37,737 bases of DNA from positions 1 through 37,737 of the forward strand of contig NZ_JAEACP010000030.1 in assembly GCF_015999335.1 (NCBI RefSeq), read 5' to 3'. Of the stretch, positions 9,118 to 15,707 are shown in pieces. The translations under genes were made by a program, and so were the position numbers. Every line of letters begins with the position of its first letter. Within the stretch, counting starts at the first letter, position 1. The notes under the pieces were generated by a model. The model searched no databases, had not been told where the DNA came from, and saw only the letters and a list, made by a program, of their open reading frames with translations. The stretch is from Tabrizicola soli (lineage in GTDB: Bacteria > Pseudomonadota > Alphaproteobacteria > Rhodobacterales > Rhodobacteraceae).

Positions 9118-11229
9118 ATGAGTGACCTCGACGCCAAGATCAACGAGCATTTCGCGGGCTTTGTGGTCCGAAAGGACCTGGTGAAGGCGGTCAAGGGCAA
9201 CGCGATCGTGCCGACCTATGTGTTGGAATATCTGCTCGGCCAGTACTGCGCCACCGATGACGAGGCCTCGATTCAGACCGGCATTGAGACCGTGAAGGAG
9301 ATCCTGCATCGGCACTATGTGCACCGGAACGAAGCAGGTCTGATCCGGTCGAACATCCGGGAGAAGGGGCGCGGGAAGGTGATCGACAAGGTCTCGGTCG
9401 CGCTGAACGAGAAAACAGACGCCTATGAGGCCAGTTTTGCCAACCTTGGGATCAAGAAGGTCCTGGTGGACAGCGACACGGTCAAGAAGAACCAGAAGAT
9501 GCTCGTTTCCGGGGTCTGGTCGATCGCAGACCTCGAGTATGACCATAAAGAGGAGGCGAACTCGGTCCCTTGGGTTCTAGCGGGACTGAAGCCGATCCAG
9601 ATGTCGAGCTTCGACTTCGACGCGTACCTAGCCGGGCGGGCGAAGTTCACGACGGAGGAGTGGATCGACCTCCTGATCCAGACAATCGGATTCAACCCGG
9701 ACGCGTTCGGCCGGCGCAGCAAGCTCCTCCAGCTGCTACGGCTGATCCCCTATGTGGAGAGGAACTACAACCTGATCGAGCTTGGTCCAAAAGGGACCGG
9801 CAAGTCGCATATCTTCTCCGAGTTCTCCCCGCACGGGATCCTGATCTCCGGGGGCGAGGTGACCGTCCCGAAGCTGTTCGTGAGCAACGCGAGCGGGAAG
9901 ATCGGGCTCGTTGGCTACTGGGACACGATTGCCTTCGACGAGTTCGCCGGTAGGCAGAAGAAGGTCGACAAGGCGCTTGTCGACATCATGAAGAACTACC
10001 TGGCGAACAAGTCCTTCTCGCGTGGGGTCGAGACGCTCGGGGCGGAAGCGTCGATGGCGTTCATCGGGAACACCAAGCACTCCGTCGCGTACATGCTCAA
10101 GCACACCGACCTGTTCGAGGAACTACCCGAGAAGTATTACGATAGCGCCTTCATCGACCGGCTCCACGCTTACCTGCCAGGCTGGGAGATCGACGTGATC
10201 CGGGGAGAGATGTTCGCGACCGGCTACGGTTTCATCGTAGACTACCTCGCGGAAGTGCTTCGCCACCTACGCGGGCAGGATCGGTCCTTGGACTACAGGG
10301 ACTTGTTCACATTGGACGCTTCCATCTCGACCCGAGACCGGGACGGGGTGCAGAAGACCTTCTCCGGCCTAATGAAGCTCCTCTTCCCGGACGGGGGCGC
10401 GACCCCGGAGGAAATCCGGGAGCTGCTGACCCTCGCGATAGAAGGGCGGAAACGCGTCAAGGACCAGTTGATGCGGATCGATAGCACCTACCCGGAGGTC
10501 GAGTTCAGCTTCACCGACAAGACGGGTCGAGTGACGAAGGTACAGACTCTCGAGGAGCGGGAGCACCCGCGCTGGTATCACCGCCGGAGCGTCGAGGAGA
10601 TGGGCGGCGCGGTGATCGAGCCGGACCCGACTCACCCAAGTTCTGGCGCGCCTGCCTCTACGCCGGTCCGGGATTTCCTGGAGGGCCGCAACCCGCCCTC
10701 CTCGGCAGAGCCGGACGTCCCGCGCGGACCCGCGCCCGGTCACGTCACCTTCGCGGAGAATCAGAAGGGGATCAGCTTCGACGCGCTTCTGGGACCATGG
10801 CTTGACGGGGCGGCGGAGATCACCCTTACGGACCCCTACATCCGGGTCTATCATCAGATGCGCAATCTTATGGAACTTCTCGAGGTCGTAGCGCTGCGCA
10901 AGCCGGACGGAGAGGACGTCCAGTTCCGGCTCATCACCACTCCAGACCCGGACGACCTCGAGCGCCAGACAGGCTATCTCGAGCAGATCCGGGACGGGAT
11001 TTCCCCACTTGGCGTGGAGTTCACCTGGGCCTTTGATGCAACGAGCACGATCCACGCCCGGCATCTCGTGACGAACACTGGCTGGAAGATTCTGCTCGAC
11101 CGGGGACTCGACGTGTTCCAGCGGGCGGACTTGAACAACGGGTTCAGCCCGGCCAACAGGCATCAGCGATACAGGCAAGTGAAGGCTTTTGAGGTGACCT
11201 ACCTGCAAGAAGGAGCGGCAACTCGTTGA
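9118..11229 (+). CDS. brxL: BREX AAA+ protein BrxL with MIT_C-like C-terminus
   Basis: The 703-residue protein has the BrxL N-terminal region (about 1-200) and an AAA+ domain. Walker A GPKGTGKS is near residue 223-230 and Walker B IAFDEF is near 271-276. Classic BrxL ends in a Lon-type (S16) protease-like domain, but no Ser-Lys motif such as GPSAG is seen. After a proline/serine-rich linker (about 500-545), residues 550-690 resemble the C-terminal phospholipase D-like domain of eukaryotic MITD1 (MIT_C). The shared pattern includes TDPYIR followed by HQ and N, then IHARH and a GRGLDVFQ segment. The start has a GAGGAG ribosome binding site and follows pglZ by 11 bases. The BrxL call is strong. 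The MIT_C call is from recalled family sequence and its role here is unknown. Confidence 0.88.
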   Translation: MSDLDAKINEHFAGFVVRKDLVKAVKGNAIVPTYVLEYLLGQYCATDDEASIQTGIETVKEILHRHYVHRNEAGLIRSNIREKGRGKVIDKVSVALNEKTDAYEASFANLGIKKVLVDSDTVKKNQKMLVSGVWSIADLEYDHKEEANSVPWVLAGLKPIQMSSFDFDAYLAGRAKFTTEEWIDLLIQTIGFNPDAFGRRSKLLQLLRLIPYVERNYNLIELGPKGTGKSHIFSEFSPHGILISGGEVTVPKLFVSNASGKIGLVGYWDTIAFDEFAGRQKKVDKALVDIMKNYLANKSFSRGVETLGAEASMAFIGNTKHSVAYMLKHTDLFEELPEKYYDSAFIDRLHAYLPGWEIDVIRGEMFATGYGFIVDYLAEVLRHLRGQDRSLDYRDLFTLDASISTRDRDGVQKTFSGLMKLLFPDGGATPEEIRELLTLAIEGRKRVKDQLMRIDSTYPEVEFSFTDKTGRVTKVQTLEEREHPRWYHRRSVEEMGGAVIEPDPTHPSSGAPASTPVRDFLEGRNPPSSAEPDVPRGPAPGHVTFAENQKGISFDALLGPWLDGAAEITLTDPYIRVYHQMRNLMELLEVVALRKPDGEDVQFRLITTPDPDDLERQTGYLEQIRDGISPLGVEFTWAFDATSTIHARHLVTNTGWKILLDRGLDVFQRADLNNGFSPANRHQRYRQVKAFEVTYLQEGAATR

Positions 11230-11254
11230 TAATGTTTTCTTCTACACCGCTTGC

Positions 11255-11500
11255 ATGAAGCCCCGCTCGATCAACATCTTCCTCCTCGACGGCGATCCGA
11301 ACGGCATCCGGGTGGCCCAGATCATGATGTCGACGATCCAGGCCATCGCTTTCCGTCGCAACAAGCTGGGTGACGTATGCAAGACATTCCACGTATGGAC
11401 GCTTGCTTTGGCAGACGGAAACCATTGCACCGTGCTACCGGCCTTCGTGGACCTGATTGGACCACCTCGCGCGCGATTGGGGCCGATTATTCTACCCTGA
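11255..11500 (+). pseudogene. Truncated GIY-YIG nuclease family remnant
   Basis: The first 40 or so codons encode MKPRSINIFLLDGDPNGIRV and following residues. This is the characteristic N-terminal extension of a bacterial GIY-YIG nuclease family often found in defence islands. Homology appears to stop at about 11,375. The remaining codons to 11,500 look random, and no frame continues into a GIY-YIG core. I infer a 3' deletion at the junction between the BREX locus and the prophage. The frame starts 25 bases after the brxL stop, so it was probably the last gene of the BREX operon before truncation. Confidence 0.5.
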
Positions 11501-11619
11501 GCATCTACTTGCAGGAAGCGCAAGACCATTGCGTAAATCCGAAGCACGCCAAACTCTCGCGCACTCACAGTCGGCTCTAGCAGCCGCCCTACTGGCCTCT
11601 TCGCGCTGTTCCGAATGGC

Positions 11620-11640
11620 GTGGGGCCAGGTTGGCCCCAC
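11620..11640. terminator. Strong perfect hairpin between converging genes
   Basis: A perfect inverted repeat has a 9-base stem, GTGGGGCCA / TGGCCCCAC, and a 3-base loop. It lies between the end of the BREX-side remnant (+ strand) and the end of the hypothetical gene at 11,650 (- strand), where a bidirectional terminator is expected. Neither side has a run of T, so it is not a textbook intrinsic terminator. It may also be a recombination or protein-binding site. Confidence 0.35.
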
Positions 11641-11649
11641 ATCTTGAGC

Positions 11650-12129
11650 TTATTGATCCTCAGAAGATCGCGAGGGGAGCAGTTCGTCAGGGACGTCAAC
11701 GATCATAGGCGCCCCCAATTCCACGTTGACGTAGATGACCTCGTCGTCATCGGCGGACTCGAACTTGACCCATTGCTCAGCGATCCTCTCCAGGTGGTAG
11801 TAGAGCGTCGCGGTTCCGCAGGCGATCATCGTGTTTTCCAGCGCGCCCAGAATGGGAACCCGATCTTCGGCCTTGGGGAAGGCGAGCATCACTTCCCTTT
11901 GCCACCAGACCTTCGCAGGCCTGCTCCAAAGCCATTGGTCGGTGTAGATTCCCTCCAGGGGGATATCACCGTCTTCAAGCATCACATTCTCCTTCGAGTG
12001 ACCACGCAACGGAAAGCGCCCGAAGGCGGCTATATGCGTTTCAAATGTGCGAAGGGTGAGCTTGTGCGGGGGCGACGACTCCATCCGGTAAAGGAATTTC
12101 AATCTATTGAGATCATCTCGATCTGTCAA
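11650..12129 (-). CDS. Hypothetical protein, 159 aa
   Basis: I do not recognise this family. The protein begins MTDRDDLNRLKFLYRM, is soluble with no signal peptide or membrane segment, and is rich in aromatic and charged residues (for example TDQWLWSRPAKVWWQ in the middle). Composition looks like a real protein and the codon use is slightly less GC-biased than the phage genes. It lies between the BREX remnant and the prophage late genes, on the same strand as the phage genes, so it could be a distal prophage cargo gene or a chromosomal gene. The 260 bases upstream (12,130-12,390) contain no supported gene. Confidence 0.6.
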   Translation of the reverse strand: MTDRDDLNRLKFLYRMESSPPHKLTLRTFETHIAAFGRFPLRGHSKENVMLEDGDIPLEGIYTDQWLWSRPAKVWWQREVMLAFPKAEDRVPILGALENTMIACGTATLYYHLERIAEQWVKFESADDDEVIYVNVELGAPMIVDVPDELLPSRSSEDQ

Positions 12130-12390
12130 CTTCCGCAGGGGTTCTCTGCTTTCTGCTCCGGCGCCTCACTGGTACTTGCGGCAATGGGTCGACAATTGTT
12201 CAGGAAACGGCACAATCAGCTGCGCGCGTTTTGCGGTTCCTCCAGCTTTGCTGATCACGCCGCGGAGGATCTTGAGCATCAAAGCAACATTCGCGCGAGC
12301 GTCAATCATGCCCGCGCAAGTCACAAGTGTTTAACCCCTCAGTTCCTCCGCGATCGATCGTTTTAGCGATCGCAAACCGCCCGCATGCAT

Positions 12391-13119
12391 TTACGACGCT
12401 TGGGTACTGGCCATCGCCTTCTGCCGCGCCGCTTCCGCCGCGCGCTGGTAAAAGCTCGGGTTGCTCGGGATGCTCCGATGATGCGTCCGCCACATCAGGT
12501 CTTCCATCATCTCAGGGTCATCATATTCGGCGAGCTGAGGCATCAGTTCGTCCGGAAGGACCAGCTGGACCAATCCGCCCAGCGCCTCGAGGTCGAACTT
12601 GGTCCGGATCAGATCGCGGTCCGTGGCGGCCCGTGCCGTGGCGTAGCGGGGCGTGCAGGGGTGCTCGCCCAAGGCAATGCCATTCGGCAGCAGCGTGCCC
12701 CATCGCATCATTCCATATTTGTCGGCAAAGATATCCGTCAGCAGGTCATGAGCTTCGGTCACGGGATGATAATAAGACCGCCACACAAGGTAGGTGTCGT
12801 CGCCCAGCGGCACAGGTAGATGGAGGTCGTCGCCCGAGAACCATCCCGCTTCGATCATCTCCCAATGGTCGCGCTGGGAGAGGGTGTTGTATGCGCCCGC
12901 GCCGAAACTGCGTTCGATGACATCGTGGCGGACAACCTTCCGCGGCTCAAAAGGCGCGTCGCTGAAGAGAAGCCAGGAACCCGAAGCCTCCTTTCTTGCG
13001 AAGATGCGGCGTGGCCGCAGTCTTGCTTTCAGAGGGAGCATGGCAAAGGATGTGGAAGGCAGCAGGGATGAAAGGGCCATCGCTGCGGATGCGGCCATGA
13101 AACGACGTCTGTTCAACAT
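12391..13119 (-). CDS. Exported hypothetical protein with Tat signal
   Basis: The likely start is the ATG at 13,119, preceded by a GGAGAG ribosome binding site. The frame is open further upstream but that part is not protein-like. The 242-residue product begins MLNRRRFMAASAAMALSSLL, a twin-arginine (Tat) type signal with an RRRFM motif, hydrophobic stretch and a probable cleavage site after SFA. The mature part has many acidic and aromatic residues and no motif I know. The gene is downstream of the holin and lysin genes on the same strand, a usual place for lysogenic-conversion cargo. Function unknown. Confidence 0.7.
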   Translation of the reverse strand: MLNRRRFMAASAAMALSSLLPSTSFAMLPLKARLRPRRIFARKEASGSWLLFSDAPFEPRKVVRHDVIERSFGAGAYNTLSQRDHWEMIEAGWFSGDDLHLPVPLGDDTYLVWRSYYHPVTEAHDLLTDIFADKYGMMRWGTLLPNGIALGEHPCTPRYATARAATDRDLIRTKFDLEALGGLVQLVLPDELMPQLAEYDDPEMMEDLMWRTHHRSIPSNPSFYQRAAEAARQKAMASTQAS

Positions 13120-13307
13120 TTCGCACTCTCCATAGAGGGCAAAATGGTCGCATTTGATGGAGCCAACCCCTTCGTTGCCGGTTCGGCCGCATCCCCTTTC
13201 GGGCGACCACCTTGCCGGGTTGGGCAGGTTGGTGAGGACGGTGTCCTCTCTTGATGCCCGTCCCTTGTACGCGGGCATCCCTGTGTTGTCGATACTTCAC
13301 TACGCTG

Positions 13308-13325
13308 CGTCAGGAAAACCTGACG
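13308..13325. repeat. Perfect 7-bp stem-loop in intergenic region
   Basis: The sequence CGTCAGG-AAAA-CCTGACG is a perfect inverted repeat followed by TTT on the + strand. It lies in the 273-base gap between the start of the Tat-signal gene and the end of the holin gene. It could be a weak terminator or an operator. The rest of that gap shows no supported gene. Confidence 0.4.
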
Positions 13326-13392
13326 TTTGGGCAACGCACATGTCTTGCGCGCGGCGAGCCTGTCCCTCGATCGAACCGTCCGCCTCATAGCT

Positions 13393-13563
13393 CTATGCAT
13401 TGCCCCGCTTGTCTGCGACGGACCAGACGGCGGAGCCGATGGTGAGGATCGCGCCGATCACCGGTTCGACCTGGGAGGCGTCGATGTAGCCCTTGGCGAC
13501 GAGGGCGGTGCCCGCGACGGTCAGGATCTGGCGGATCAACGCCAGGATGGCAGGTTTCAGCAT
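13393..13563 (-). CDS. Small holin-like membrane protein, 56 aa
   Basis: The frame from the ATG at 13,563 gives MLKPAILALIRQILTVAGTA and ends KRGNA. It has two hydrophobic segments, at about residues 4-23 and 35-50, separated by a short polar turn, and a basic C-terminus. This matches the small holin-like Pam3_gp28-type proteins found next to endolysin genes in alphaproteobacterial phages. A GAGGAGTATTCCC ribosome binding region precedes the ATG. The gene follows the peptidoglycan hydrolase by 14 bases on the same strand, which supports a lysis role. The overlapping 67-residue frame here is a shadow. Confidence 0.75.
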   Translation of the reverse strand: MLKPAILALIRQILTVAGTALVAKGYIDASQVEPVIGAILTIGSAVWSVADKRGNA

Positions 13564-13577
13564 GGGAATACTCCTCT

Positions 13578-14231
13578 TCAGGCTTCATTGGTGGAGGTCA
13601 GGAATCCGCCGGGCTTCATTTGCGGCAGAGTCTCGATGCGGGGTGGGACGGTCGCGGGCCAGCGCGCGCCGAGGAGTCGGGACTTCGCGATTCGGGCGAC
13701 GGTGACGGCATCGGACTGGTTGCCGCCGAGGACGTGGAAATGCGTGCCATCCTGGCCCATGGCGAAGCCGACATGGCCGCCTGAGCCGCGGGCGAACACC
13801 AGGACCGCACCCGGGATCGGGGACACCTCTTGGCCGAAGAGGAGCCAGTTCCGCGCCCAGTAGGGATTGCTGCCCAAGGCCCCGAGAAGCGGCTCGTCCG
13901 GCAGTGCGACGCGGATGCAGGTTTCGACGAAGTCGCCGCACCAGGGGTTCTTCGCGGGATCGCCAAGGCTGCGGCCATCGCGTTTCAGCCAAGCCATGAG
14001 CCAGGACCGGTCGCGGAGTTCATGACGACCGAGGGCAGTCTTCGCCTCGGCAATCCATGGCAAGGGTTCGGGCGTCGACAAGATTGCCGCGCGACCATTG
14101 GCGGCCAGCAGGGATTTCAGGGCGCGGGCGGTGCGTGGCCCCCAAAGGCCGTCGACGGGGCCGGGAGAATGGCCGAGGCGCTCCAGCGCACGCTGAAGGT
14201 CGCGGATCGGTTCGCGCGTGTCTGTCGTCAT
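13578..14231 (-). CDS. Phage peptidoglycan hydrolase, TIGR02594-like
   Basis: The start at 14,231 (MTTDTREP) is chosen because AAGGAAA lies at good distance upstream. The 217-residue protein has a peptidoglycan-binding-like repeat at about residues 5-50 (DLQRALERLG...VDGLWGPRTARAL). A CHAP/NlpC-like cysteine hydrolase domain follows, with NPWCGDFVE (Cys98) and GGHVGFAMG (His153) as the likely catalytic Cys and His. This architecture is that of TIGR02594 family proteins, which act as endolysins or virion hydrolases. It sits between the tail fibre genes and the holin-like gene, so endolysin is the best reading. It is separated from the tail module by a terminator at 14,265-14,288. Confidence 0.85.
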   Translation of the reverse strand: MTTDTREPIRDLQRALERLGHSPGPVDGLWGPRTARALKSLLAANGRAAILSTPEPLPWIAEAKTALGRHELRDRSWLMAWLKRDGRSLGDPAKNPWCGDFVETCIRVALPDEPLLGALGSNPYWARNWLLFGQEVSPIPGAVLVFARGSGGHVGFAMGQDGTHFHVLGGNQSDAVTVARIAKSRLLGARWPATVPPRIETLPQMKPGGFLTSTNEA

Positions 14232-14264
14232 GAGTTCGGTTTCCTTCATGGGTCTCAGCGCATG

Positions 14265-14288
14265 CAAAAGCCCGCCTCCGGGGCGGGC
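14265..14288 (-). terminator. Intrinsic terminator after tail module
   Basis: Read on the minus strand, an 8-base perfect stem (AGCCCGCC / GGCGGGCT) with a 4-base loop is followed by TTTTGC. It lies 76 bases after the stop of the last tail gene and 34 bases before the lysin start. It probably attenuates late transcription between the tail and lysis genes. Confidence 0.7.
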
Positions 14289-14363
14289 TCACTGGTCGTT
14301 CTGGATGGTCGCGAGGCCGGGTCGACGAGCCTCGATCCGGCACTCGCGCGAGGACGCGCGCGA

Positions 14364-14825
14364 TCAGACCCCGGCGAAGCCGGTCCAGATCGCGTCGAGC
14401 TCTGCCTCGGTCTTCCCCGCCGCCGCGGCGATCATCGCGGTCAGGGGATCGAGCCGGTAGGCCAGCTGGAAGGCCGCAAAGGTGACGCGGGCATCGGTCT
14501 GGTCTGGCTCCGGCAGGGCGGCGAAGGTGGGCTCGAGGGCGGCCGGCACGGCGCCAGTGGCGGCCGCACCCACGGCCTCCTCGGCGGTGATCAGCCCCAG
14601 CCGGTGCAGCGCGATGAAGAGCTGGCGCCGGGTCAGCGGCGGGATCGCGGCGCGGGGATCCTCGGGGGGCGGCTCCGGCACCACGGGTGGGGTGAAGGGC
14701 AGGATGTCGGCCCGGGCGGAGGCATCTAGCCAGAGCGGATGGCCGGGCTCGACGATCACGACATGGCCGCTGTCGTCGATGAGGGCGAGGATCGTGCGTT
14801 CGGCATTGCGCCATTCGGCTTGCAT
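14364..14825 (-). CDS. Phage tail-associated hypothetical protein, 153 aa
   Basis: The protein starts MQAEWRNAERTILALIDDSG, has a proline-rich linker near residues 45-60 and an alanine-rich helical C-terminal half. I recognise no catalytic motif. It directly follows the tail fibre gene (3-base gap) and precedes the late terminator. In related prophages this slot holds small proteins associated with fibre assembly. That role is inferred from position only. Confidence 0.7.
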   Translation of the reverse strand: MQAEWRNAERTILALIDDSGHVVIVEPGHPLWLDASARADILPFTPPVVPEPPPEDPRAAIPPLTRRQLFIALHRLGLITAEEAVGAAATGAVPAALEPTFAALPEPDQTDARVTFAAFQLAYRLDPLTAMIAAAAGKTEAELDAIWTGFAGV

Positions 14826-14828
14826 GGA

Positions 14829-15707
14829 TCAGATCCCGATCAGAGAGCGCTGGTCCGCGAGGTAGCGGACGTTTCGGATGAGCGATTGGCCGGTGGTGTT
14901 GACGGTGGTGTTGCCGACGTCCGTTGTTCCGCCTGTTGCTCCGAGGCGGATGCAGAGCGTCTGGCCCGTGGCCAAGGTCACGTCGATGCTGCGGGCGGCC
15001 CAGGAGGTGCTGGAGGTGGTCCATTCCTGCAGCACCACGCCATCGCGGACCACAGCGGCATATTGCGTGGCCGTCGTGCCACCCCGGGCCTGTTCGAAGG
15101 CCACCCGCAAAGCGCAGCCCCGGGTGGCGGTGATCCCGGTTTCTCCGGCGAGGAAGGCATAGCTGGTCCCGTTGCCGGATTTGTCGTAGGAGATGGGCAG
15201 GGTGCCGCCGCCGGAGCAATGCTTCAGGACCACGATGTCGGCGGCAACTGTCGGCGCCATCGCATCGGGCAGGAGGTTCGAGACCCCGGTGACCAGCGCT
15301 GCGATCGCCTCGGCCACCCGGAGCGGCGTCATCAGCGTCGCGTTGTCGGTCCCGGCCTGCGCCTCGGCCTGGCTCGCGAGCGCCAGCGTGGCCCCGGCGC
15401 CAAGACCGAGCGCCGTGCGCTGCGCCGCCACCGTTGCGGCCGCGATCAGCGCCCGCCCGGCCTCCGACGTGCCTGCCAGTTCGAAGCCAGCCGCGGCCAG
15501 GCTACCCACCGCGATCCAGCCGGTGTTCAGGGCATTGCGGACCTTCACCACCGGGCTTGCCCCCGCGGCATCGACCCAGATCTGCCCGGCCGTGGTCGTC
15601 GGGGGCGGTGTCGCCCCGAAGGCGCAGGACTGGAGGGCGGCGAGGATCAGGTTCAGTTCGGCGCGGAACTGCGCGCCGGAGTGGTTGGCAAGGTTGTAGT
15701 CGACCAT
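14829..15707 (-). CDS. Phage tail fibre protein
   Basis: The 292-residue protein starts at an ATG that overlaps the stop of the J gene by one base. It contains a segment around residues 110-128 (ASQAEAQAGTDNATLMTP) typical of the repeated tail-fibre motif AxAEAxAGTDNxxLMTP. The N-terminus (about 1-60) probably attaches to the tail tip. The C-terminus (about 165-290) is glycine- and threonine-rich and likely forms the receptor-binding tip. The position directly after J agrees with a host-recognition role. Confidence 0.78.
   Translation of the reverse strand: MVDYNLANHSGAQFRAELNLILAALQSCAFGATPPPTTTAGQIWVDAAGASPVVKVRNALNTGWIAVGSLAAAGFELAGTSEAGRALIAAATVAAQRTALGLGAGATLALASQAEAQAGTDNATLMTPLRVAEAIAALVTGVSNLLPDAMAPTVAADIVVLKHCSGGGTLPISYDKSGNGTSYAFLAGETGITATRGCALRVAFEQARGGTTATQYAAVVRDGVVLQEWTTSSTSWAARSIDVTLATGQTLCIRLGATGGTTDVGNTTVNTTGQSLIRNVRYLADQRSLIGI

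Noticed and set aside
11242-11640. 132-codon minus-strand frame across the BREX-prophage junction
   Set aside because: It is antisense to the GIY-YIG-like remnant and starts inside the hairpin; the translation lacks any recognisable pattern.
12166-12309. 47-codon frame on the minus strand (MIDARANVALMLKILRGV...)
   Set aside because: The composition is protein-like, but there is no ribosome binding site, no recognised family and no conserved context, so it stays unsupported; it may be a gene remnant.
12345-12372. GCGATCG-rich inverted repeat before the Tat-signal gene end
   Set aside because: A stem of about 7 bases built from the self-complementary GCGATCGC; no T-run and no clear position, so I do not call it a terminator.
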